Shown piece by piece: positions 7,471 through 15,225 of a DNA stretch of 33,291 nt. The notes beneath the pieces are model-generated. The model was given only the letters and a program-made list of their open reading frames with translations. It did not search any database and had not been told where the DNA came from. Both the position numbers and the translations under genes were made by a program. Numbering within the stretch: the first letter of the stretch is position 1; every line of letters begins with the position of its first letter. The DNA comes from Bacteroidaceae bacterium (GTDB taxonomy: Bacteria > Bacteroidota > Bacteroidia > Bacteroidales > Bacteroidaceae). The stretch is from contig JAFUGG010000048.1 of the NCBI GenBank assembly GCA_017469525.1, forward strand, positions 1-33,291. Direction: 5' to 3'.

Positions 7471-7925
7471 CCCTCCTCCCCATCGTATTAGGTTTCAGAC
7501 ACAAACAAAATGGATGCAGAACCATCGTTCGTCGGCAGACACGACGCCGTACATTGTCTTCAGAAATTAATTCTTATCCTGCTGATTACATGAATGTTAT
7601 CTTCTTTGCAAAGGGCACAGAGCGTAACTTATGCAAATATTTCAAACGATAAAGCCCGAGGAACTTCCTCGGGCTTTATAAGTCTTCAAAACATGAATGG
7701 AGTTTTGTGGTGGTATTTATGATTCCTTAACAATCCCTTAGTACGGATTGAAAAGTTCAGCCACGTATGAGCTTTCTATCCTTGTCCGCAACGAAGCGAT
7801 GGGGGCTGCGGATGGGGACGTACGCGCTACCAGCCGTCACGCTCCTGAGCACCACGGCCATAGGGATGGCTCAGCGGCAAACCTGCCACGTATTATTTGT
7901 GTCTTTGGCTGTAAGGGTACGTAAG
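7471..7925. other. Convergent intergenic region without a supported gene
   Basis: Only the terminator at 7651-7679 is clear. The part 7740-7925 is GC-rich and contains a plus-strand frame starting MSFLSLSATKRWGLRMG that runs on antisense through GH43; it has no promoter box and I do not accept it as a gene. It may be another repeat or a decayed fragment. Confidence 0.4.
7651..7679. terminator. Strong bidirectional terminator hairpin
   Basis: AAAGCCCGAGG and CCTCGGGCTTT form a perfect 11-bp stem with a 5-nt loop; A and T tails on each side would serve both strands. It lies between the convergent S41 and GH43 genes. Confidence 0.85.
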
Positions 7926-9443
7926 CTATTTCGTTATATTGTACTCGAACGAGTTGAAGTGCGCTTTGCCCTCGGTTCCGTAGCAGAAGAGGCCGATGCG
8001 GACGCCTTTCCAGTTGGCTTCGCGCATCTGGAAGGGCTCGCTGACGGGGACGTAGTGCTTGCCGTCGGTGCTGTAATGGAACTGGTAGCTGTTTTGCAGT
8101 TCGGAGAGGGTGAGGCGCAGGTGGATGCGCTTGGGCCTCTTCGTGGAGACCACGGTGCGCTCTCCGTTCAGCTCGGTGTAGATGCCTTCCGGACACAGTC
8201 CGATGCCGCGGAAGTCACGCCCTATGCAGGCGAGGCCTGCCGATGCCTGGGCGAGCCCCGTGCCGTCAAGTGTCAGCGTGGCGATGCCTTCGAAGCCCAT
8301 CATCATTTGCGTGAGCGTGCCTCGGGCTTCCTTCAGCTTGTCGGCTGGCAGGGCATGGAGCGTAAGGCAGCCTTTCCGCTCGCTGAGGCTCCAGGCACCC
8401 TCTGCCGGGTTGTGGTTCCATTGCCATTGCAGCCCCAGCGTCTCTTCGTCGAACGTGTCGTCGGTCTGCGGCAGCGATGGTGCTTCGCTGGTTGCCGTGT
8501 GCGGCTTGGTCCATACCTCCACAGGCTCTCCAATGCCGTTGCCGTCGATGTCCACACCCATGAGCGGCCAGTCGTCGCACCACCGTGCGGGCTGCAAATG
8601 GAGCACCCTGCCGAGCTGGGGCGTCTGCTGGAAGTTGTAGAACCACCACTCGCCCTGCGGCGTATCGACGAGCGCCCCTTGGTGAGGACCGTTGAAGCGT
8701 GTACTGCCTTGTTCGAGGACGATGCGCTTCTCATATGGGCCGTAGATGTCCCTGGAGCGAAGGACTGTCTGCCAACCTCCGCTCACGCCCCCTTCGGGAA
8801 TGATGAGGTAGTAGTAGCCGTTGCGCTTGAGCCACTTCGTGCCTTCTGCCACGGGACCAGTGTAGATGGTCACGCCGTCGTCGAGCAGCTGGCGTCCGTC
8901 TGCCGACATGCGGTGCAGGATGATGGGACCTGCCCCGAGCTGACTGCGCCCCATGTAGGCCTGCCCGTCCTCGTCCCAGAAGGGACATGGGTCTTCCCAT
9001 CCCGCGACGCTCTTCACCTGATGCACCTCCGACCATGGTCCGTGTGCATCACTGGCTGTTGCCATGAAGAGGCCTTCGTCGGGCGTGCAGTAATAGACGT
9101 AGAACAGGCCGTCGTGGAAGCGTATGCTGGGTGCCCATGCGCCTCGGGCATAGTGCTTCATCTCGTCCCAGCCGGGCTGCTCATAGCGGTCGAATATCTG
9201 GCTGACGAAGTGCCAGTTGACCATGTCTGTGCTCTCGAGCACTTGCATGCCCACGTGGTTGAAGTTGCTTGACACCATGAAGTAGCGGTCTCCGACACGG
9301 ATGACGTCGGGGTCGGAGTAGTCGGCATTGAGCACAGGGTTGCGGTATGTCCCGTTGCCCTGGTCGCCCCACAGGAGCTGGCTTTGGGCTGACGCTTGCA
9401 AAGCCGTCAGGAATGCAAGGGACAGCAGAAGGATGTGTTTCAT
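7926..9443 (-). CDS. Secreted glycoside hydrolase family 43 enzyme
   Basis: This 505-aa protein has a signal peptide (MKHILLLSLAFLTALQASAQ). Residues 30-330 carry the GH43 five-blade propeller signature: NADYSDPDVIRV with likely base Asp44, AWAPSIRFHDGLFYVYY, WEDPCPFWDEDG with pKa-tuning Asp151, and VAEGTKWLKRNGYYYL with likely acid Glu200. A C-terminal beta-sandwich (about 340-505) is typical for xylosidase/arabinofuranosidase-like members such as the GH43_12 type. Substrate cannot be fixed from motifs; beta-xyloside or alpha-L-arabinofuranoside is most likely. It starts 24 bp after the LRR lipoprotein stop and is probably the last gene of the GH76-LRR-GH43 operon, closed by the hairpin at 7651. 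Confidence 0.9.
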   Translation of the reverse strand: MKHILLLSLAFLTALQASAQSQLLWGDQGNGTYRNPVLNADYSDPDVIRVGDRYFMVSSNFNHVGMQVLESTDMVNWHFVSQIFDRYEQPGWDEMKHYARGAWAPSIRFHDGLFYVYYCTPDEGLFMATASDAHGPWSEVHQVKSVAGWEDPCPFWDEDGQAYMGRSQLGAGPIILHRMSADGRQLLDDGVTIYTGPVAEGTKWLKRNGYYYLIIPEGGVSGGWQTVLRSRDIYGPYEKRIVLEQGSTRFNGPHQGALVDTPQGEWWFYNFQQTPQLGRVLHLQPARWCDDWPLMGVDIDGNGIGEPVEVWTKPHTATSEAPSLPQTDDTFDEETLGLQWQWNHNPAEGAWSLSERKGCLTLHALPADKLKEARGTLTQMMMGFEGIATLTLDGTGLAQASAGLACIGRDFRGIGLCPEGIYTELNGERTVVSTKRPKRIHLRLTLSELQNSYQFHYSTDGKHYVPVSEPFQMREANWKGVRIGLFCYGTEGKAHFNSFEYNITK

Positions 9444-9467
9444 GGGTATCGTCGTTTCTGTAGGAGG

Positions 9468-10313
9468 CTATTTCCAGAAGCCTTCAGCCGTGAAGTACTT
9501 GCTCTTGCTGAGCGGCTCTATGCTGCCGAACTGTGCCCAGTCGGCATCGCCCTGGAACTTGGCGAGGAAGGCATCGGGGACGTAGAGCGTGCAGCCCTTG
9601 CCAGGTGTGCAGTTTTTTGGCATGGGGTAGTACTCGGTGCTAAGCAGATAGACCTTCTTCCATTTTGGAGCCGATGCGGAGACGAGGCCGAACATGCGGT
9701 TCTTGAAGTCGTTGGGGATGGAGAACTCCTCGAGCGCAGTGCAGCCGTCGAAGGCTCCGTCGTCGAGCTTCTTCATGGTGATGCCCATGAGCACGCTCTT
9801 CAGCTTCTTGCAGTCGCCAAAGGCTCCGCTACGTATCCACCAGATGTGTTCGCCGAAGCGGGCTGTCTCGAGCGACGTGCAGCCACGGAACGCATCAACG
9901 CCGATGGTATAGGCATCCACCAGCAGGTTCTTCAGCGACGTGCAGCCGTTGAAGGCATCGTCGTTGATGACGGGAATCTCGCCCTGGAAGTGTACCTTCT
10001 CGAGCGATGTACAACCGGCAAAAGCCTTGTTGACGATGTGCTTGATCTGTGGTGCTATCCACACTTCCTTTAGGCTCTTGTTGCCTTCGAACTCACTTTC
10101 GTTGATGCTCTGGATTGTTGTGCCAAAGCCCATCTTTTCCTCTGTGGGTACGTACTTGTCGGCACGGTGCTTGGCTGTGTAGAAGAAGATGTCCTTAGCT
10201 GACGTCTCGGTTGCTTCGGTATCGGTCACAACCTTGTTGTCCTGTTTCTGCTGTTTGTCTGTGCAACTGCAAATACCAATGAGCAATGCAGCCATAAGAA
10301 GAGTCTTTTTCAT
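9468..10313 (-). CDS. LRR_5/BspA-type leucine-rich repeat lipoprotein
   Basis: This 281-aa protein has a lipoprotein signal (MKKTLLMAALLIGICSC, lipobox Cys17) and a charged linker. Residues about 70-215 hold roughly six repeats of the form AFxGCTSLexVxF, the LRR_5 (BspA-like) type. The last part (LYVPDAFLAKFQGDADW, then FGSIEPL) is the usual cap of such proteins. It lies 39 bp after GH76 and 24 bp before GH43 on the same strand, so it is probably part of one transcript. A binding or adhesion role on the cell surface is likely; no partner can be read from the sequence. Confidence 0.85.
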   Translation of the reverse strand: MKKTLLMAALLIGICSCTDKQQKQDNKVVTDTEATETSAKDIFFYTAKHRADKYVPTEEKMGFGTTIQSINESEFEGNKSLKEVWIAPQIKHIVNKAFAGCTSLEKVHFQGEIPVINDDAFNGCTSLKNLLVDAYTIGVDAFRGCTSLETARFGEHIWWIRSGAFGDCKKLKSVLMGITMKKLDDGAFDGCTALEEFSIPNDFKNRMFGLVSASAPKWKKVYLLSTEYYPMPKNCTPGKGCTLYVPDAFLAKFQGDADWAQFGSIEPLSKSKYFTAEGFWK

Positions 10314-10352
10314 TGTTGTAAATATTAAGGGTTTTTAAGTGTCAGCTCATAA

Positions 10353-13300
10353 TCAATAGAGTACTTTCCTTCCGTTTACGATGTTTACGCCTCTCTGGAC
10401 CTTCCCGAGTCGCTGTCCGGCGAGGTTGTAGATGTTAAGGTCTTTAAGGTCTTTAAGGTCTTTAAGGTCTTTAAGGTCCTTAAGGTCTTTGAGGCCGGTG
10501 GGGTCAACAGGCTGGAAGGAAAGCAGCTGCAGTTCTCCGAGTTGTATCTGGTCTCCTCCGTTTACGGCATTGACTGTGAGGCGATAGTTGCTATATGCCT
10601 CAGCAGGCTCGGCTGAATAGAATTGTGTGGCATAGCGGTTGGAGAACGTTTCTCCGCTCCGGCTGTCAATCGGTGTCCATGTGTTTCCGTCGTTGCTCCC
10701 TTCGAGTGTCCATGCGGCAGGGTCGCGCGTGGGCTCGCTCTTGCTTGCCGTCAGGCTGTAGGCATTGATGCGTACGGTATCGGCATAGTTGTATGTGATG
10801 CTCACCGGTTCTGAGAAGTTGGCCCTATAGTTGGTTGTCCGGCTTCCATCGGCAATACGTGCAATCTGCTCTGTGCCGGAAAGCCCCTCGGCAGTGGCTG
10901 TGACATCAGTGGGAACTAGTACGCTCTGGTCGTCTGCTTCAGCAATGGCTACACCGTAGAGCTCAAAGTCTGCCAGACGAATGTTTGTCGTGCTTCCGTT
11001 GGCCAGGAGGCGGAAGTGCGTGAAGAGCTTCGTCGTGGAGACGGTATAGGTGAGTCGTGAGCCGCGGGCGGGGAAACTGAGGGTCTTGTTTGCTAACTGC
11101 GTCTGCACACCGTCTTCGTCGATGCCATAGAGTATGACGTTTTGCGGGTCGAGCTCTGCGTCGTCGGCACAAACAAGCGAGATGCCGAGTGCCTTGACCG
11201 GGATGGGGACATCCAGATCCCAATATGAGGTTGTTCCGGTAAGTGTGGCGTAGGTCGTCCCGTTCTTGTCAATGAGCGCATCTGCATCCGCGCCCTCGCT
11301 TGCCTGGATGGTAGCAATCGTTGTGATGTCTGCGAAGAATGTACCATAGTCGTGCTTGCCGAACAGCTGCCATTGTGAGATTTCAGCCTCTTCGCCTTGA
11401 ATGGTCAGGCGATAGTAGATGTAAGCCGTCTCAGGACTGATGCGATAGACATTTGTGCAGCCGTCGTAGGGGAAGGCGGCTTCCGTCTGCTGGTCGATAG
11501 GCTTCCATGATGTTCCGTTGGCAGAGCCTTCGAGTTTCCACGAGGTGGGTGCCTTGGCGATGTCTCCCACGGTTATGCTGTATGCCGTGAGCCTGTAGTT
11601 GCCGTTGGAATGATAGATGGCAGTGACGGGGGTCGTGGTGGCAGTCGAGCCAATGTGGTCGATGAGCGCCTCCATGCCTTCCGTGACCGTGCCGCCGTCG
11701 GTAGTGAGGTCGGTCTCGTCGATGCAGCGTCCGAGTAACTGCCATTCAGATGCAGAGAAGCGGCCTTGAGCATCTGTCATGTCGAAGAGTATCCGATAGT
11801 GGGTGTATGCCTTCTCCGGCTGAACGTCGGCACTGAAGCATTGTCCCAGGACGGAGATGTATGTGTCCTTCATGACGTGCAACGTGTCCCAGTTCTCGCC
11901 GTCGTCTGATGCCAGCAAAGCCCAGCCCTTGGGATTGCTGGCACCTAACTCTCCACTGAAGAATTGATAGCCTTCGAGCATCATCGGGGATGGGCTCTGA
12001 TATTGCAGCCATGTGTCTGTCTCGGAATCTATATCGGCTGAGAATGTGGTTAAGAGGTCTCCGTCTGTGACGGACGACAGACCTTCGCCTCCGAGGGATG
12101 CTGTCAGTGCGCCTTTGCCGTTGGTAAGGTCGGCATAGACATTGTTGCGGCTATGGAACTGCCACCAGTTGATGAAGGTCTGCCCTGTGCCTGACGACAG
12201 GAAATAGACGTCGTGCACACCTGTGACGGGCTGGTTGATGAGTTTCGTGATGGTGTCCCATGCCTTGAGAGCAGTGAGTTCGTTACCTTTGATTTCGCAA
12301 AGTAGGGTGCCGCTCTTGGTGTTGGGCTCGTCGAGAAAGACCTTGATGCTTGTCAGGCCCAACGTGATTTTCGAGCGAAGTTCGATGTGAGAGGCTGGCT
12401 TGTCTCCGAAGTCAACACGACGATAGCCGATGTAATGGTTCGACCTCATGGCGCCCACCATGCCGCCGTTGTCCTCGTCTTCGTTACCCGTATAGACAAC
12501 GGGCGCGTTGCGCATGAAGTTGAAGTCCTCCGCCTCGTTCCTGGCATAGGCATCGTGGCTATCAACGACACCGAGGTGGCAATTAAAGGCAGCCGAGACG
12601 CAGGTCATGTTGCCGTCGTTGCCGAAGTTCTTGTATTCGTCGCCTTCTTTATGTTTGAAGTCTTCCTCGGCCTTCGTGAGCCAGGCAGAAGAGGTGATGC
12701 CGGCTGAGTTGCGATTGTTCCAGGCGTGGTAGGCATTCTTTGCTATCCAAGCGTAGTGCGACGGGTCGTTGAACGATTCGGCATACATGCGCAGATAGCG
12801 GAGCATGATGCCCTTGAAGTTCGTGAGGTCGCCGCTTACTGTTTGGCAGACGTGGATGAGGCCTTTTGAGTTGGCCATGTTCTTCTCCGACCATTTGATG
12901 ATGGCATCTGCATCATCTTTGAACATCTGTTCGCCGTAATGGTTGTAGAGCATAATGGCAGCACCGAGGTTCGTGCCCTGATTGTAGGTGGAAGCCCAGT
13001 AGTTGTAGTTGCCTGAAGCTTGGTCATAGCTGTCCCACACCTTGCCTGTCGGCTTGCCGTTCGACATCTCGAAGAGTGTGGCACGTTCTGCTATATAGGT
13101 TTTGCGTGCCTTCTGGAAGTAGGAGGTGTCGGCCTGTGCAATGGCAAGGTAGCAGGCACAGACGGCGGCAGGCCCGTTGATGCAGGAGTTGGTGCCTTTG
13201 CTCGTGGAGCTGTGCTTCCACTGCAGCAGGTCGTTGCCGTAGCAGTCGGCACGCTTGAACATGCCGTCGAAGTTCGTCTTGGCTGTAGTCTTGTACTTCG

Positions 13301-14135
13301 CAACACCTGTCAGCAGGTAAGCACGGATGCAGGCGATGCACATCCAGGCGATGTCGTCGTTGTATTCGTTGTAGCCGTCAACACCTTTCTGGTACCATGT
13401 GCTCTTGTTGCGCGAGATGAAGTTGGTGTAGAGGTTTTCGAACATGGTGGCATACTGCTGGTCGCCTGTCGTCTCAAGGGCATCAAGCACCACCTCGAAC
13501 ATCTCAGCGTCGCCCCACCAGCCACCGTTGCCGATGACCCATCCCGTGCCGGCTTTCTTGTAGGCACGTGCCTTCCACTTCTCCATCATGTCGTCGCGCA
13601 TGTCCTTGGTGAACTCATGCGGCATGGGCTCGACCACTTCGATGGTCCACGTAATGCGTGCTGTGTCGATGCTTGTGGAGCTTGCTGTGTTGACGAGCGT
13701 CAGGATGCTTCCATCGCTAATCTCGGCCGGTGCAGCAAGGGCATACTTCTTTGTGGTTCCTTGATAGATGCGGTATTTGTCTGTGGTGCCTTCGATGAGA
13801 ACGATGTCCCAGGAACCCCTGGAGTTCGCGTTAGACTTGCTTATCTGTCCGACGTTGCCCGAACTGCCGGAGGTGAGGCCTCCAAGGTAAAAGCCAGTGT
13901 AGTCGTTGGCGAGGTAGAACGTCCCGTTCGTCTTGCTGCTCAGCGTCCATCGCTGGGAATTGACGTTCGTCTCTGTCCAAAGGACTGCGTTCTTATTCTC
14001 GTCGAGCGAGGAATTTTCTACGAGCACAGACTTGCCGCTGTTGATCAGGCGGATTGTCTGTCCAGACTCAAATGCCTGGACAAGAAGACAGCTAAACATA
14101 AAAGCAAAAGTGAATAGAGAGCGGATAGTTTTCAT
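10353..14135 (-). CDS. Multidomain secreted GH76 family alpha-mannanase-like protein
   Basis: This 1260-aa protein has a signal peptide (MKTIRSLFTFAFMFSCLLVQA). Domains in order: a beta-trefoil/ricin-like carbohydrate-binding region (about 24-165); GH76 catalytic domain (about 180-510) with GNGGWWGDAEMFEV and the diagnostic Asp pair D260-D261 in YNEYNDDIAW; a CBM6-like beta-sandwich (NEAEDFNFM to FINWWQFHS); then four discoidin/F5-8-type-C-like domains to about 1205. GH76 enzymes cut internal alpha-1,6-mannan, as in yeast cell wall mannan. The tail contains six LKD repeats from a 9-bp tandem repeat, then NIYNLAGQRLGKVQRGVN, a probable sorting tail. It has its own promoter and heads the LRR-GH43 operon. 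The nearby GH92 supports a mannan-related role. Confidence 0.9.
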   Translation of the reverse strand: MKTIRSLFTFAFMFSCLLVQAFESGQTIRLINSGKSVLVENSSLDENKNAVLWTETNVNSQRWTLSSKTNGTFYLANDYTGFYLGGLTSGSSGNVGQISKSNANSRGSWDIVLIEGTTDKYRIYQGTTKKYALAAPAEISDGSILTLVNTASSTSIDTARITWTIEVVEPMPHEFTKDMRDDMMEKWKARAYKKAGTGWVIGNGGWWGDAEMFEVVLDALETTGDQQYATMFENLYTNFISRNKSTWYQKGVDGYNEYNDDIAWMCIACIRAYLLTGVAKYKTTAKTNFDGMFKRADCYGNDLLQWKHSSTSKGTNSCINGPAAVCACYLAIAQADTSYFQKARKTYIAERATLFEMSNGKPTGKVWDSYDQASGNYNYWASTYNQGTNLGAAIMLYNHYGEQMFKDDADAIIKWSEKNMANSKGLIHVCQTVSGDLTNFKGIMLRYLRMYAESFNDPSHYAWIAKNAYHAWNNRNSAGITSSAWLTKAEEDFKHKEGDEYKNFGNDGNMTCVSAAFNCHLGVVDSHDAYARNEAEDFNFMRNAPVVYTGNEDEDNGGMVGAMRSNHYIGYRRVDFGDKPASHIELRSKITLGLTSIKVFLDEPNTKSGTLLCEIKGNELTALKAWDTITKLINQPVTGVHDVYFLSSGTGQTFINWWQFHSRNNVYADLTNGKGALTASLGGEGLSSVTDGDLLTTFSADIDSETDTWLQYQSPSPMMLEGYQFFSGELGASNPKGWALLASDDGENWDTLHVMKDTYISVLGQCFSADVQPEKAYTHYRILFDMTDAQGRFSASEWQLLGRCIDETDLTTDGGTVTEGMEALIDHIGSTATTTPVTAIYHSNGNYRLTAYSITVGDIAKAPTSWKLEGSANGTSWKPIDQQTEAAFPYDGCTNVYRISPETAYIYYRLTIQGEEAEISQWQLFGKHDYGTFFADITTIATIQASEGADADALIDKNGTTYATLTGTTSYWDLDVPIPVKALGISLVCADDAELDPQNVILYGIDEDGVQTQLANKTLSFPARGSRLTYTVSTTKLFTHFRLLANGSTTNIRLADFELYGVAIAEADDQSVLVPTDVTATAEGLSGTEQIARIADGSRTTNYRANFSEPVSITYNYADTVRINAYSLTASKSEPTRDPAAWTLEGSNDGNTWTPIDSRSGETFSNRYATQFYSAEPAEAYSNYRLTVNAVNGGDQIQLGELQLLSFQPVDPTGLKDLKDLKDLKDLKDLKDLNIYNLAGQRLGKVQRGVNIVNGRKVLY
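10435..10493 (-). repeat. 9-bp tandem repeat encoding (LKD)n
   Basis: About six and a half copies of TTAAGGTCT (plus-strand reading), in frame, giving LKDLKDLKD... between the last discoidin domain and the C-terminal tail of GH76. Copies are nearly identical, suggesting recent slippage. Confidence 0.95.
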
Positions 14136-14165
14136 TTTGTTACGTTATTATATACATTTTGCGTA

Positions 14166-14196
14166 CAAAGTTAGCGTTTTTGTGTCACAAAACAAA
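14166..14196 (-). promoter_or_regulatory. Promoter of the GH76-LRR-GH43 operon
   Basis: On the minus strand: TTTG (14196-14193), a 19-bp spacer, then TAACTTTG (14173-14166). It lies 30 bp before the GH76 start. Confidence 0.8.
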
Positions 14197-14211
14197 ACGA
14201 ACGCCACAAAA

Positions 14212-15225
14212 TTATCTGTTTTCTGCTCCGCAATAAGGACATTTGCCCAGCTCTTTGAGCCTTTTTCCGCATGAACCGCAAAGAAAACGCGCTCTCGAGT
14301 TGCGATAGTATCTCAGCAAGAGCACTAAAAAGAAGAGTGCGAAAAGGATGGTGCTGACAACGGGACTGATGGCAGCAAGTGTGAAGAGCAGATAGCACAA
14401 AATGCCGACGCCAAGCAACGATATCAGATAGAGTATTGCTTCGCCCGTTGGCAGTAGCCGGAACACTTCGCTCGCTGTTGCCAACGCCAGTATCAGCAGT
14501 ATCCAGACGGAACAAAGGAAGAGACTCAGGATGAGCGGCAGACCGAACGGGTTGAGCGTGGGATGATAGTAATAAAGCATCCATGTCTCTGGCACGTAGT
14601 GCTGTATGCTGGCGTATAGCAAGGCTGAGGCAGATAGCGTGATGATGAGAAAGGTGGGGTAGGGCGAGAGGATGTCGTGTAGGAAAAAGACATGGGGCTT
14701 CCTCTTGCCGAATATCTGCCAAAGCAGAACAAATAGGGAGATGGCAATGAGGATGGCAAAGAGCCCTAAGTGCTTGATGCTGAAAAGATGGATGAACCTT
14801 GAGATGGGATCGTCGGGCACTACGCTTTTCAGGAAATCGTGCTGATGCACCCAGCCCATGGTGAACTGGTCGCGGGCAAGCTTCACCCAAACGCTGTCCA
14901 CAGAGTCTTCGGGAATGACAAGCATCTCTGCCACTACCAGAGCATTCCCATAATAGACGCTCATGTGCTCGCAAAGCGTATCGATGGGAAGATTGTGGAG
15001 GGGTGGGCTGCTTTGCAGGGATATGCTGTCAACGCATAGTTCAAAGTTGTCGCCCACTTGATAGAGCGTCGTGTCCTCCTGGCTGTAATAGCACGAGGAG
15101 AGAAAAAAACATGAAGATAGAAGAAGATAGAAGAAGACAGAAGGAGATAGACGACATTCGTGTTGTCCTCTAACTTCGTTGCATTCAGTGATATATCTTC
15201 CTTTATCTTCTTTTATTTTCTTCAT
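14212..15225 (-). CDS. Membrane lipoprotein with C-terminal zinc ribbon, function unknown
   Basis: The product is 337 aa. The start at 15225 overlaps the U32 stop as ATGA, pointing to coupled translation. The N-terminus is odd: about 25 polar residues (MKKIKEDKGRYITECNEVRG) precede a hydrophobic stretch with two possible lipoboxes (LLSSC, FLSSC), and this stretch is encoded by a 10-bp tandem repeat. A soluble part with an SH3-like look (SVWVKLARDQFTMGWVHQ) follows, then five or six membrane segments (about 165-310) and a CxxC...CxxC zinc ribbon at the end (FLCGSCGKRL, CPYCGAENR). I do not recognise a named family with a known role. It is the last gene of the metA-U32 operon. Confidence 0.75.
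   Translation of the reverse strand: MKKIKEDKGRYITECNEVRGQHECRLSPSVFFYLLLSSCFFLSSCYYSQEDTTLYQVGDNFELCVDSISLQSSPPLHNLPIDTLCEHMSVYYGNALVVAEMLVIPEDSVDSVWVKLARDQFTMGWVHQHDFLKSVVPDDPISRFIHLFSIKHLGLFAILIAISLFVLLWQIFGKRKPHVFFLHDILSPYPTFLIITLSASALLYASIQHYVPETWMLYYYHPTLNPFGLPLILSLFLCSVWILLILALATASEVFRLLPTGEAILYLISLLGVGILCYLLFTLAAISPVVSTILFALFFLVLLLRYYRNSRARFLCGSCGKRLKELGKCPYCGAENR
15113..15152 (-). repeat. 10-bp tandem repeat in a signal-peptide coding region
   Basis: Four units close to GAAGATAGAA (plus strand) encode the hydrophobic run SVFFYLLLSS of the zinc-ribbon lipoprotein. Gain or loss of one unit would shift the frame. Confidence 0.8.

Noticed and set aside
7388..7652. Two small frames across array B
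   Set aside because: Their residues come from the palindromic array (HVDAIAYTCTCNCIYMYV-type), with no promoter or conservation signal.
7767..9272. Long plus-strand frame of 501 codons
   Set aside because: It is antisense to GH43, whose signal peptide, catalytic motifs and length are all clear; the product has shadow-like composition.
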